From Candidatus Zambryskibacteria bacterium RIFCSPHIGHO2_01_FULL_46_25 (GTDB lineage: Bacteria; Patescibacteriota; Minisyncoccia; Phycocordibacterales; Zambryskibacteraceae): a DNA stretch of 38,934 bases. How positions within the stretch are numbered: the stretch's first letter is position 1; the number at the start of each line of letters is the position of its first letter. Shown piece by piece: positions 20,044-27,710 of the stretch. The translations under genes and the position numbers were made by a program. Location: NCBI GenBank assembly GCA_001825155.1, contig MHVH01000003.1:50941-89874 (forward strand). The letters are read 5' to 3'. The notes under the pieces were generated by a model. That model was not told the DNA's origin. It saw nothing but the letters and a program-made list of their open reading frames with translations, and searched no databases.

Positions 20044-21455
20044 ACGAGCGAAGATAGCTCTTTCCAAATGGCATACATAGCGTAAGTGTCGAGCTTGCAG
20101 TATTCGAGCAGGTTTCGGATAATTTCTTCTTTTTCATCTTCTGCAAGCTGCAAACTGTTAGCTACAAGCTTATTCCACGTCTCCGCCGCGGTGCCACCTT
20201 CTTTGATAGGCAGGTCGTCATATTTGAGAGAGGGGACGAGGACCGGCAGAACTTTTTTGATAGAAGATGAGCCTTTGTAATCTTTGTGCACGTGGTGCTG
20301 TTTTTTGAAAATGACTTCGAGGTCGTAGATTCTCTCTTTGATATTGTCGAAGAATTGTTTGGAAGAGGGGATGCGGCTTGCCAGTTCATCGTTTCTCCCG
20401 CATTCGAAATCTTTGTGCCAGACGATTACCGAGCCCTTCGGGCCGATGTGCGATTGCAGAGATTTTACGAATGCTTCGCTCGGGTCATTCTTCTCGGTGT
20501 ATAGAAAATCTTTGTGTTCCGGTTCATCTTCCGTGTTCTTCAAGATATGAAGAGAATATTGGAAAGGAATTTGATTATACGGCGAGAAGCCATCGAAGCG
20601 GGGAATGGCCGCTGGGAATGTCTCATAGTCGAGGAAGTAGAGTGGAAACTCGAGCCCATCCAGTTCCTCCGAGATATTTTCTCGAGAAATAATTACGCGG
20701 TCATTGAGATACGTCCATATCTGATTTTTCTGTATGTCGGAGAGTTTCAAGCCTTCTGGCACGTCTTCGAGTCTAAACTTGTTTCCGTCCACGAGCTCAG
20801 TGAGTTTGGCTTTGCTGTTGCCTATGCGGGCGAGGTCATGCACGCCGTATTCCGGTATGTCCGGGTTCGAGTAATGGAATGTCGTGCAGTGAGCCGAGCG
20901 GCCTTTGTATATGCAATCGCACGGTCCCTTCGGCTCATCTTTCTGCGAGAGATATTTTTTGGCAAGTTGCATTTCCGCCGCCACTTCCTCGGTCATCTCC
21001 TTCACCGTCTCCGTCATATCCTCTGTGACGAAAAGTTTTGTGAGTTCGAGCTCGCCTTCTCGCACGTATTCCGAGTTCAAGTGTATAAGATTGGCGCTTT
21101 CTACCTCCAATCCCGCGCGTTTCAACACAATGTATTGGAAAGTTAAGTCGTGAAGATGAGTCTTCTTATCTATTTCATTTGTCGCCTTGACTTCATATAA
21201 ATTAACTTGCTCTGAGCTTGTCGAAGGGTGCAAAATGTCGGTAATAGCCAAATAACCGTCAGCTTCGAATTTCTTCTGGAACTCGGCAGAGGGCATGAGG
21301 CTTCTCGCGAGCAAGTCCACTTCGTTTCCGGTCTCTATAATCTGCTTCTCGAACTCCGAGAGCTCGTTTGCATAATAAATATCCGGCTTGTGTATTTTGA
21401 GCCAGGCATTCTTATGGCAATCCCGCCAGATTATGTAATTAGTTTTCGATAACAT
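20037..21455 (-). CDS. DUF2779-type nuclease (PD-(D/E)xK plus DEDD exonuclease-like)
   Basis: A 472-residue protein. The N-terminal half resembles a RecB/Cas4-like nuclease: Asp73 in ITDIL, then Glu88-x-Lys90 in LYEVKA, with cysteines C179, C181 and C190 that could hold an iron-sulfur cluster or zinc. The C-terminal DUF2779 half has an RNase H-like exonuclease look: D276-x-E278 in YFLDYETF, later Asp in VWHKDFE, and YCKLDTYAM near the end. The biological role is unknown. In-frame repeat DNA encoding HPSTSSEQ lies between the two PD-(D/E)xK strands. TAGTAT lies seven bases before the ATG, suggesting a short or absent leader. Confidence 0.83.
   Translation of the reverse strand: MLSKTNYIIWRDCHKNAWLKIHKPDIYYANELSEFEKQIIETGNEVDLLARSLMPSAEFQKKFEADGYLAITDILHPSTSSEQVNLYEVKATNEIDKKTHLHDLTFQYIVLKRAGLEVESANLIHLNSEYVREGELELTKLFVTEDMTETVKEMTEEVAAEMQLAKKYLSQKDEPKGPCDCIYKGRSAHCTTFHYSNPDIPEYGVHDLARIGNSKAKLTELVDGNKFRLEDVPEGLKLSDIQKNQIWTYLNDRVIISRENISEELDGLEFPLYFLDYETFPAAIPRFDGFSPYNQIPFQYSLHILKNTEDEPEHKDFLYTEKNDPSEAFVKSLQSHIGPKGSVIVWHKDFECGRNDELASRIPSSKQFFDNIKERIYDLEVIFKKQHHVHKDYKGSSSIKKVLPVLVPSLKYDDLPIKEGGTAAETWNKLVANSLQLAEDEKEEIIRNLLEYCKLDTYAMYAIWKELSSLVT
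21211..21232. repeat. Repeat element inserted in the DUF2779 gene
   Basis: On minus, CCCTTCGACAAGCTCAGAGC. This sequence type is a common dispersed repeat in bacterial genomes. Here it is in frame and encodes PSTSSEQ between catalytic Asp73 and Glu88. Confidence 0.6.
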
Positions 21456-21470
21456 AATCGCGATACTAAT

Positions 21471-21848
21471 CTACGAATTCATGCGAATTATACGAATAGG
21501 TTTCAGGTACTTATTTCTAAAATTCACAATTAACCCTAGTTTGTGGCCACTTGCCTGTAGGTATTTCTGCGTTTGGTAATAGTCTTCCTTTAGCACAAAA
21601 GGTTTTGCCTTCAGCTCAAGGATCACTTTATCATCGACAATGAAATCTACTTTATTTGTATTTTTATTTTCAATCATTTCTACAGAAGCTATTTCTTCTC
21701 GTTTAAATGGTATACCCTCGGATTTAAGTAGTTTTTCAAGTGCGTCACCATACTGTTTTTCTCTGCAATATCGACCTAGTTCGTTATGAACCTTGAACAG
21801 TAAACCGCCTATCCTATAAGAGATTTCCTTATGAATGATTTCAACCAT
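21471..21848 (-). CDS. GxxExxY family protein
   Basis: A 125-residue protein of the GxxExxY family, related to PD-(D/E)xK nucleases. The naming motif appears as HNELGRYCREKQYGDAL, with F-K-V-H-N-E-L-G before it. The nuclease-like strand VDFIVDDKVILELKA follows, then EDYYQTQKYLQASG and the final LIVNFRNKYLKPIRI. The in vivo role is unclear in all organisms. TATAAT (plus 21855-21860) ends six bases before the ATG, so the transcript is probably leaderless. It lies 16 bases upstream of the DUF2779 gene on the same strand. Confidence 0.92.
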   Translation of the reverse strand: MVEIIHKEISYRIGGLLFKVHNELGRYCREKQYGDALEKLLKSEGIPFKREEIASVEMIENKNTNKVDFIVDDKVILELKAKPFVLKEDYYQTQKYLQASGHKLGLIVNFRNKYLKPIRIIRMNS

Positions 21849-21916
21849 GGACTAATTATACTTGTCTCTCCCATTCGTTTCATTCGTCGAATTATTCGTA
21901 GATTGGTATCGTGACG

Positions 21917-22606
21917 CTATTTGAGAAGCGCGTCAAGCTTCACTTTGACGCTTTCAATTGGTTCGGCGCCCTTTATGGTTCCTTTCACCTTGCCGTCTTG
22001 GTCGAGGATTATAGAGTATGGAGTAGCCAAAGGTACTCCAGCTTTATAACTTTCCTCTACACCACTCTTGATTATTTCGGTGTATTTGCCACTCGCGAGA
22101 CAAGTATTGAAGGAGGGTACATCGAGCCCTATCGTTCCGGCAATTCTCGGTAATTCCGCAGGGTCAAGTCCGTCGTTTGAAGGCGTGGTGCGGAAAAGTT
22201 CGTCAAGATAGTTCCAGAAGGCCTGGTTTCCTCCAAGTTCCGCCGCGCATTCGGTTGCTTCCGCTTCCTTTATCGCTTTAGAATGGAGCTGGGGGATGGG
22301 GAGTTGGCGGAAGACCCATGCCACATCGTTGCCGTAAGAATTCATAATATCTTTCATGGTGTAATGGAATACTTTGCAGAATGGGCATTCGGTATCGGAG
22401 TATTCGACTATTATCACTTTCGCGCTTCTGCTCCCGAGATAATGGTCTTGCGCTGTCACCGCCGGCACTTCTACTTCAGCATTATTTGGCGTACGTTCCG
22501 CATAGTTCTGCGGCTTCTCGCCGCCAAAGTAAACCGCGCCAGCAATAAGCGCCCCCGCCGCCACTATTGCGAGTGGGATGGTAAATTTGTTTAACGGTTC
22601 TTCCAT
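21917..22606 (-). CDS. DsbA-family thiol-disulfide oxidoreductase, membrane-anchored
   Basis: A 229-residue protein with an N-terminal membrane anchor (residues 8-28) and an extracytoplasmic thioredoxin fold. The active site is Cys74-Pro-Phe-Cys77 in SDTECPFCKVFH. The cis-proline loop is in GVPLATPYSIIL. Layout matches BdbD/DsbA-like proteins of Gram-positive and CPR bacteria, which oxidise exported cysteines. A VKOR-like partner at 5735 would be logical but lacks its CxxC. TATAAT (plus 22616-22621) sits nine bases before the ATG. Confidence 0.93.
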   Translation of the reverse strand: MEEPLNKFTIPLAIVAAGALIAGAVYFGGEKPQNYAERTPNNAEVEVPAVTAQDHYLGSRSAKVIIVEYSDTECPFCKVFHYTMKDIMNSYGNDVAWVFRQLPIPQLHSKAIKEAEATECAAELGGNQAFWNYLDELFRTTPSNDGLDPAELPRIAGTIGLDVPSFNTCLASGKYTEIIKSGVEESYKAGVPLATPYSIILDQDGKVKGTIKGAEPIESVKVKLDALLK

Positions 22607-22637
22607 AGTTTGTGAATTATAACATAAGCCGCCATAG

Positions 22638-23213
22638 TCAAAACGGCAAGGAGAAATTCATTTTATTGTCTCCGGGGGTTTCCCAGTCCGACGTGTCGAG
22701 CTTGAATTCTCGTAGCTGGCCACCTTCTTTAAACATTAGCTTCTGGTTCGCCATGGCGAAATCGTAAATTTCTTTGGTAATCTTCACGTCGTCGAGACAG
22801 TAGCTCTTCACTTTGTCGTACTCACCCTCTTTCCACCACTTTGTGGCCTCGAGTCCGTGTCCGGATTTGTTCTTGCCGAGTGTCCCCTCGGCAAGTTGGT
22901 CGAGCTTCATGCCACGACCGTATTGCTTCCTGATTTCTTTCAAAATATCGAGGTGTTTTATTTTCGAAAGGTCGCCCGGATAGTATTTATTGAGGAGCGG
23001 TAGGTCAAAATGTTCCGAGTAGAAGCCTATAAGCATATCCGCGCGCTCAAGTATCGGCCATAGCTTCGCGAACTCGACTTGGGTGAAGGAGGACAGAGTG
23101 TCCGTCTCGGAATCGTGTATGCCCACGACGGCAATATCAAGATCGGCAGGGTCGCTTGAACCCACATCGCTGAAGATATTTGAAGTTTCTATGTCGAAAA
23201 CTATTTTTCGCAT
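22638..23213 (-). CDS. DEDD-type 3'-5' exonuclease (RNase H-like)
   Basis: A 191-residue single-domain protein. Motif I is D7-x-E9 in FDIETSN. Motif II is in GFYSEHFDLPLL, with Asp as the metal ligand. Motif III is YCLDDVKIT, carrying Tyr and Asp, so it belongs to the DEDDy group and resembles YprB-type ribonuclease H-like proteins. Whether DNA or RNA is the substrate is unknown. It begins four bases after the hisS stop and is surely co-transcribed with it. Confidence 0.87.
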   Translation of the reverse strand: MRKIVFDIETSNIFSDVGSSDPADLDIAVVGIHDSETDTLSSFTQVEFAKLWPILERADMLIGFYSEHFDLPLLNKYYPGDLSKIKHLDILKEIRKQYGRGMKLDQLAEGTLGKNKSGHGLEATKWWKEGEYDKVKSYCLDDVKITKEIYDFAMANQKLMFKEGGQLREFKLDTSDWETPGDNKMNFSLPF

Positions 23214-23217
23214 CCCG

Positions 23218-24009
23218 TTATTTCGGCAAAAGCCCGTGTGTTTCGAGAAAATCTCTCAGAGTAATATCACCCCAGCCGAAGCCGACCGCCGGCACGGGAT
23301 CAGCGTCGAAAAGTTCGAGCAAATTATCATATCGCCCGCCGCCGCAGAGAGCGCGAGGATTAGCTGGGTCAGTGTCGAACATTTCGAAGACAATGCCCGT
23401 ATAGTACGCCTGTCCGCGGGCAAGTGTCTCGTCAGTTTTCGTATTTTTGATGCCTTTTTCCGCGAGTTTCGCTTGGAAATCTTTGAGTTCGTCTATGCTT
23501 CCTGTTGGGAAATTGAGACGGAATTCAAATAGCTCGTCTTTGGCACCGAATTCTTTCATAATCTCGTAAGCGAGAGTGATGACCTCAAGGTCCGCGCTCG
23601 TGTCGGCGATACCCAGGAGGTCCACGTTGAGCTGGTAGTGTTCGCGCCTTCTGCCGCGCTGCGGCTTCTCATAGCGGAAGAGGTTTGGTATCGAGTACCA
23701 GCGGAGAGGGAACTTCAGTTCACGCCTTCTGGCTGCCACCATGCGGGCGAGTGTCGGCGTCATTTCCGGACGCAGCGTAACAGAGCGTCCACCTCGGTCG
23801 ATGAAGGTGAATGTTTGCTGGTTTACAATCTCATCGCCCGATTTCTCGGTGTAGAGTTCGGTTGGTTCCAGAGGAGAAGCGCTGTACTCGACGTAACCGA
23901 ACTTCTCAGCGACCCTTCGCCAAACATCGAAGATATGATTCTGGACAACCATATCTTCCGGATAGAAGTCCTGCACGCCCTTATAGGGCTCTGTTGAAAG
24001 TTTTGACAT
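23218..24009 (-). CDS. hisS: Truncated histidyl-tRNA synthetase catalytic domain
   Basis: HisRS charges tRNA-His. The catalytic core is clear: KGVQDFYPED at the start, TLRPEMTPTLARM (motif 2 approach), RWYSIPNLFRYEKPQRGRRREHYQLNVDLLG (motif 2), and ALCGGGRYDNLL. Only 263 residues are present against about 420. The insertion domain is shortened and the C-terminal anticodon-binding domain is missing altogether. The histidine loop reads RGQAYYTG instead of RGLDYYTG, and motif 3 reads VGFGWGDITLRDF instead of GxERL, losing the ATP-binding Arg. It may be a compact HisRS or a HisZ-like paralogue. TATACT (plus 24016-24021) ends six bases before the ATG. Confidence 0.85.
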   Translation of the reverse strand: MSKLSTEPYKGVQDFYPEDMVVQNHIFDVWRRVAEKFGYVEYSASPLEPTELYTEKSGDEIVNQQTFTFIDRGGRSVTLRPEMTPTLARMVAARRRELKFPLRWYSIPNLFRYEKPQRGRRREHYQLNVDLLGIADTSADLEVITLAYEIMKEFGAKDELFEFRLNFPTGSIDELKDFQAKLAEKGIKNTKTDETLARGQAYYTGIVFEMFDTDPANPRALCGGGRYDNLLELFDADPVPAVGFGWGDITLRDFLETHGLLPK

Positions 24010-24072
24010 ACGGATAGTATAACAAATCCTAAATCCTAAGCACTAAATCCTAAATCAATCTCAATTTACCCA

Positions 24073-24110
24073 ATACGTTACTTTTATGCGGTCGCACAAT
24101 AATAACGTAT
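24073..24110. repeat. 38-bp palindrome, copy B
   Basis: ATACGTTA (24073-24080) with TAACGTAT (24103-24110), inner TGCG/CGCA. It differs from copy A only at three positions, two of them in the stem flanks. Here it lies upstream of hisS and beyond the terminator of the 24.2-25.0 kb unit. The neighbouring stretch 24028-24060 holds imperfect repeats of CTAAATC. Confidence 0.85.
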
Positions 24111-24217
24111 ACATAATAAGCCAGTTATAGCATTGTTATTATGTATTTGGGAAAAATTAAGCAAACGAAAAAACGTGCCACAATCTTCCCCACTTAGTAA
24201 TTGAATGTAAAAGAGTT

Positions 24218-24265
24218 GCATAAATAGAGAACGGACCGACCCAGCGCGATGCTGAATCAGTCCGT
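24218..24265 (-). terminator. Terminator of the 24.3-25.0 kb unit
   Basis: On minus, a 15-bp stem (plus 24251-24265 with 24231-24245; several G-T pairs) with loop ATCGC, followed by a T-rich TCTCTATTTATG. It ends the unit starting at about 25001. Confidence 0.7.
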
Positions 24266-24269
24266 CGAT

Positions 24270-24470
24270 TTACCTAACTTTTTGGCCAGCCTCAAACCCG
24301 CGGTTGTAGGCGGCAACTAGCAGGAATATGAACCATAGGACCGCAAGGGTCCCGAAAAATTCGACCCCCGCGACCCACTGCCCAAACTGGTTTTTGTCTT
24401 CTGGTATTCGTGCCAGAAAACATCCCAATATGAACAGCAAACAAAAGAACTGTCCGAAAAGCAACACCAT
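24270..24470 (-). CDS. Small two-helix membrane protein
   Basis: 66 residues from the ATG at 24470, preceded by AGGAG five bases upstream, a clear Shine-Dalgarno that decides this start. Two hydrophobic helices (MVLLFGQFFCLLFILGCF and VEFFGTLAVLWFIFLLVAAY) are joined by a charged loop. It lies 68 bases downstream of the 115-residue gene in the same transcript. It has no recognisable family. Small two-helix membrane proteins include holins and toxin-like peptides, but nothing here specifically supports either. Confidence 0.65.
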   Translation of the reverse strand: MVLLFGQFFCLLFILGCFLARIPEDKNQFGQWVAGVEFFGTLAVLWFIFLLVAAYNRGFEAGQKVR

Positions 24471-24538
24471 AACGACTCCTGTCTCAGGATTACCAGCAAC
24501 TCCTCGTCGCTGGCTACTGCCATCAAGGCAGTACTTGT

Positions 24539-24886
24539 TTACGACACTTTCACCACGAGACAACCGTTGTACACGAAACGCTGGGCGTAGGCGGGCGGGT
24601 TGGTGATTTCCACCGACCGTCGTTCCCACTCGCCGGGGAGCCCAAATCCCGGTTTTGCGACTTCGCAGACGATGAAAAACTCTGCGAAGCCATGACCTTC
24701 CGGGTGGTCAGTACGCAGGAGGATCTGTACCTCCTTGCGGATGGACTTGCCGTCTGCCGGCAAGTCTCCCATCACATAGTCGCGCCGGTGCCACGCCAGG
24801 TCCCGCCCGAAAGTGGCGCGCAGAATGTCCTGCGCCATCCGCTCTGCGAGCGAGACATGCTCCACGATCGAAAGCCGTTTTGCCAT
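24539..24886 (-). CDS. 115-residue protein of unknown function
   Basis: Start chosen at the ATG at 24886 (MAKRLSIVEHV) because GGAGG lies six bases upstream; an ATG eight codons earlier has no such site. The protein has an N-terminal helix, a middle segment with many charges (MGDLPADGKSIRKEVQILLR), and a C-terminal portion of likely beta strands ending GCLVVKVS. I do not recognise a family. It is expressed from the strong promoter at 25008-25036 through a leader with a very stable hairpin. Confidence 0.6.
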   Translation of the reverse strand: MAKRLSIVEHVSLAERMAQDILRATFGRDLAWHRRDYVMGDLPADGKSIRKEVQILLRTDHPEGHGFAEFFIVCEVAKPGFGLPGEWERRSVEITNPPAYAQRFVYNGCLVVKVS

Positions 24887-24937
24887 TTGTCCCTCCGTCA
24901 AGGAGAGCATCTGATAATATTCTCAGACGGCCACTGT

Positions 24938-24984
24938 CTCAGCAGCGACTTGGTAAGAACTTTTCCAACCAAGTCGCTGCCGAG
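24938..24984 (-). promoter_or_regulatory. Stable leader hairpin (17-bp stem)
   Basis: CTCGGCAGCGACTTGGT pairs fully with ACCAAGTCGCTGCTGAG (plus 24968-24984 with 24938-24954), one G-T pair only, with a 13-base loop TGGAAAAGTTCTT. It lies between the transcription start near 25001 and the ribosome site. No T run follows, so it is not a terminator. An mRNA-stabilising 5' structure or a regulator binding site is more likely. Confidence 0.75.
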
Positions 24985-25007
24985 AAATATATCAAGGTGC
25001 TTTTTTC

Positions 25008-25036
25008 AGCTTAGCACACTTCAATATATTTGTCAA
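25008..25036 (-). promoter_or_regulatory. Strong promoter of the 24.3-25.0 kb unit
   Basis: Minus strand: TTGACA (plus 25031-25036), a 17-base spacer ending TGC, and TAAGCT (plus 25008-25013). GCCATATTTTTGATATT lies 50 bases upstream, nearly identical to the stretch before the 9577 promoter. Confidence 0.85.
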
Positions 25037-25084
25037 GCACTTTTTTGGCACATTCAACTTCCAAATTTAAATATCAAAAATATG

Positions 25085-25117
25085 GCTTAAAACAAGGCTA
25101 GTCCCTAGCACCTAGCC
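25085..25117 (-). terminator. typA terminator
   Basis: On minus, GGCTAG-GTGCTAGGGA-CTAGCC (plus 25096-25117) followed by TTGTTTT. A short 6-bp stem with a modest T run. Confidence 0.55.
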
Positions 25118-25129
25118 TCTAACAGCTAG

Positions 25130-26917
25130 TTATTTTCTCTGTGCCTTGTTTCGTTCTTGCTGAGTGAGGAAAACCTTGCGCAGGCGGACGGAGGAGGGGG
25201 TAATTTCTATATATTCGTCGTCATTCATAATCTCCATGGCGCGTTCGATTGAAAGTTTAAAAGCCGGCACGAGGAAAATGCCTTCGTCGGAGCCCGAGGC
25301 GCGCATGTTGGTAAGCTGTTTGCCTTTGGTTGGGTTTACATAAATATCTTCGCCTTTAGATGTGTTGCCTATCACTTGCCCCGCGTATACCTCATCGCCT
25401 GGCTCGGCGTAGAGCACACCTCTCTGTTGCAGATTGTCGAGAGAGAAGGCGAGGCACTTACCCTTCTCCATCGATATCATCGCTCCCACATCCTTATGGT
25501 CTATTTCTCCGGCATATTTTTTGAAAGCGGTGAAGCGGGAGGACAGTATGCCAAGACCCTTGGTCGTGACGATGAACTGTCCTCTGTAGCCGAGGAGCCC
25601 TCGGGTCGGTACTTCGAAGGTAAGCCTGGTCTGTCCATCCTCGGTCTTCATATCCATGAGCTGTCCTTTGCGGACGGTGAGCGAAGAGATGATAGAGCCG
25701 CTCATCTCTTCGGGCACGTCGACCAGTACTTCTTCAAATGGTTCTGTTTTCTCGCCATTCGTTTCTTTGTAGATAACGTGAGGTTGGGACACTTGGAGTT
25801 CGAAGCCTTCTCGGCGCATATTCTCACAGAGGATGGCGATGTGGAGTTCCCCTCGACCATAAACCGTATAGAAGTCGCTTGTGGAAAAATCGACTTTGAG
25901 CCCGACATTCACTTCAAGTTCTCGTTCAAGTCTCTCGCGGATTTGTCGTCCTGTTACAAATTTTCCTTCGCGTCCGGCGAAGGGGGAGTTGTTGACAAGG
26001 AAGTTGAGGGAGATGGTCGGTTCATCGATATTGATAGCCGGCAAGATTTCGAATTCTTCCGTGCCGGAAACTGTGTCGCCGATATAGATGTCGGAGAGTC
26101 CGGCAATCATGCAAATATCTCCAGCCACCGCCTCCTCACTTTCTACGCGGTTGATGCCGGAGAAGGAGAAGAGCTTAGTGATCTTGCCTTTGTATTCCTC
26201 TCCACTATGCTTCTTCACCCACACATCCGAACCGGATTTAAGAACTCCTTGATAAATTCTCGCGATAGCCAAGCGTCCGAGGAAGTTGTCGTAGGCCAAG
26301 TTAAACGGTTGCAGTAAGGCTGGCTTGTCCGCCGAAGCCTTGGCGGAGGCGGAGGGCACATGTTCAAGAACCGTGTCGAGAATTGGGGTAAGGTCCTTCG
26401 CTTCGTCGGCGAGGTTCATTTTCGCCACGCCCTCTCGCCCAATAGCATAGACGGTAGGGAAGTCTATCTGCTCGTTGTTCGCGCCGAGTTCGAGGAAAAG
26501 TTCGAGAACCATTTCGTGCACTATCTCGGGGCGGGCTGCCGGTTTATCAATTTTATTTATGATGACGATAGGTTTAAGGCCGAGCTCGAGCGACTTCTTC
26601 AAAACGAATCTTGTCTGCGGCATCGGCCCTTCCTGCGCGTCAACTACCAGAAGCACTGTATCAATAGAACGTAGCACTCGCTCGACCTCGGAGCCGAAGT
26701 CGGAGTGCCCGGGCGTGTCGACGATATTGATTTTCGTGTCTTTATAAAAGATTGATGTGTTCTTGGAGTAAATGGTAATGCCGCGCTCGAGCTCAAGAGC
26801 GTTACTATCCATAGAAACACCTTCTTCGACCATGCCGGTCTGACGCATCAAAGCATCGGTCAGAGTAGTCTTCCCGTGGTCAACGTGAGCAATAATCGCT
26901 ATGTTCCTGATTTCCAT
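25130..26917 (-). CDS. typA: Translational GTPase TypA/BipA
   Basis: Ribosome-binding GTPase involved in large-subunit assembly under stress. It has 595 residues from the ATG at 26917 (MEIRNIAIIAHVDHGKTTL); a longer upstream frame would carry an unrelated N-terminus. G motifs: AHVDHGKTT, DTPGHSDFG, NKIDKPAARP. Domains II, III and V and the TypA-specific C-terminal domain (EIMNDDEYIEITPSSVRLRK) follow. An in-frame palindromic element encodes SASAKASADK at the junction of the GTPase domain and domain II. A CCGCC-TTGC-GGCGG palindrome sits just before the start (plus 26925-26938). Confidence 0.97.
   Translation of the reverse strand: MEIRNIAIIAHVDHGKTTLTDALMRQTGMVEEGVSMDSNALELERGITIYSKNTSIFYKDTKINIVDTPGHSDFGSEVERVLRSIDTVLLVVDAQEGPMPQTRFVLKKSLELGLKPIVIINKIDKPAARPEIVHEMVLELFLELGANNEQIDFPTVYAIGREGVAKMNLADEAKDLTPILDTVLEHVPSASAKASADKPALLQPFNLAYDNFLGRLAIARIYQGVLKSGSDVWVKKHSGEEYKGKITKLFSFSGINRVESEEAVAGDICMIAGLSDIYIGDTVSGTEEFEILPAINIDEPTISLNFLVNNSPFAGREGKFVTGRQIRERLERELEVNVGLKVDFSTSDFYTVYGRGELHIAILCENMRREGFELQVSQPHVIYKETNGEKTEPFEEVLVDVPEEMSGSIISSLTVRKGQLMDMKTEDGQTRLTFEVPTRGLLGYRGQFIVTTKGLGILSSRFTAFKKYAGEIDHKDVGAMISMEKGKCLAFSLDNLQQRGVLYAEPGDEVYAGQVIGNTSKGEDIYVNPTKGKQLTNMRASGSDEGIFLVPAFKLSIERAMEIMNDDEYIEITPSSVRLRKVFLTQQERNKAQRK
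26318..26356. repeat. Palindromic element inserted in typA
   Basis: TCCGCC (26328-26333), GAAGCCTT, GGCGGA (26342-26347), with GCGGAGGGC adjoining. It encodes SASAKASADKPA in the linker between two domains, where relatives have fewer residues. Confidence 0.75.
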
Positions 26918-26963
26918 ATTGAAACCGCCTTGCGGCGGATAGGCGTCAATTAAAGCACGTATT

Positions 26964-27485
26964 TTACTTCTCCACAAGTTCTCCACCTTGGTAGACGAAC
27001 ACTTTGGCGGTTGGGACGGTCGGTTCGGCGGCGTAAGGCTCGTCATCCCGGCGGTCGAGGAAGCGCACCGTTACGGCTCCATTAGCTATGGAAATTGATT
27101 GCGGAGCGATACGGTCGCCGAGGAAGACGGCGTTCGTACCTTTGTAATTTACCGGGCCGGAAACGTATGCCGCCGCGTAGACGAAGACTCCCGAGCCACC
27201 ACCCGAGCGGGCAAGCAGGATAACGGAATCTTCTTTGCCATCGGCATTTATGTCGCCGAATGCCCTATCATCGAGAATGGACACCTCTTCGTTGTCGCTC
27301 TCACTTCTGCCTTGGGATAATGTAATCGGACCTTCATCGAAAGCGAAGGTGGCATTCGACGGGTCGGGGCGGAAAGTTTCTCCCGTTGTATTGTCGTTCG
27401 TGTTCACGTCCACCTTATCGTCTCGCATGAAGAAGGCGTAGTATCCGAGAGCGAGAATAAGGATTAAGAATATAACTTTCTTCAT
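26964..27485 (-). CDS. Exported, membrane-anchored protein with a calcium-loop-like motif
   Basis: 173 residues. An N-terminal hydrophobic segment (residues 4-19) acts as signal or anchor, with no lipobox cysteine. A low-complexity Asp/Asn/Thr stretch follows. Then FGDINADGKEDSVILLARSGGGSG resembles the FG-GAP/EF-hand-type loop D-x-N-x-D-G-x-x-D that binds calcium. The remainder is predicted beta-rich. Function unknown. TAAAAT (plus 27492-27497) ends six bases before the ATG, so a leaderless start is likely. It lies 46 bases upstream of typA. Confidence 0.72.
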   Translation of the reverse strand: MKKVIFLILILALGYYAFFMRDDKVDVNTNDNTTGETFRPDPSNATFAFDEGPITLSQGRSESDNEEVSILDDRAFGDINADGKEDSVILLARSGGGSGVFVYAAAYVSGPVNYKGTNAVFLGDRIAPQSISIANGAVTVRFLDRRDDEPYAAEPTVPTAKVFVYQGGELVEK

Positions 27486-27502
27486 ATGGGTATTTTACCA
27501 CA

Positions 27503-27538
27503 AAGCAAAATCCCGTCATTGCTGACGGGGTTTTGCTT
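27503..27538. terminator. Bidirectional terminator-like hairpin
   Basis: AAGCAAAATCCCGTC (27503-27517) with GACGGGGTTTTGCTT (27524-27538), a 15-bp stem with one G-T pair and a 6-base loop. It is flanked by T-rich sequence on both strands. It lies between the DoxX gene and the calcium-loop protein gene, both on minus. The stretch 27539-27710 holds an A/T tandem run (TTTTCAA repeated, 27629-27660) and nothing coding that I can see. Confidence 0.8.
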
Positions 27539-27710
27539 AGCGAGGCCTGCTTCTGGAGCACAACACAGAATGAGGCTCATAATAAATCTCTTCCACCTTG
27601 CCTCCGAAGCTGACCTGCAATCATTTTAAATTTAAAATTTTCAATTTTCAATTTTCAAACAGTGGACATCCTGTGCATGAAATGTGTATAGCTTTTGACC
27701 CGCTCAAAAC

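Noticed and set aside
20514-21146. A 210-codon open frame on plus opposite the DUF2779 gene
   Set aside because: Shadow frame; the minus-strand protein shows nuclease motifs and a sensible start.
25376-26317. A 313-codon open frame on plus within typA
   Set aside because: Antisense to a well-conserved GTPase; no conserved motif; long frames in GC-richer coding DNA are common.
26918-27046. Upstream extension of typA
   Set aside because: The extra 43 residues have no similarity to TypA and run through a palindrome; MEIRNIAIIAHVDHGKTT is the family start.
27629-27660. Tandem TTTTCAA run as a functional element
   Set aside because: Simple AT-rich tandem repeat in a gene-free spacer with no associated gene; probably slippage.
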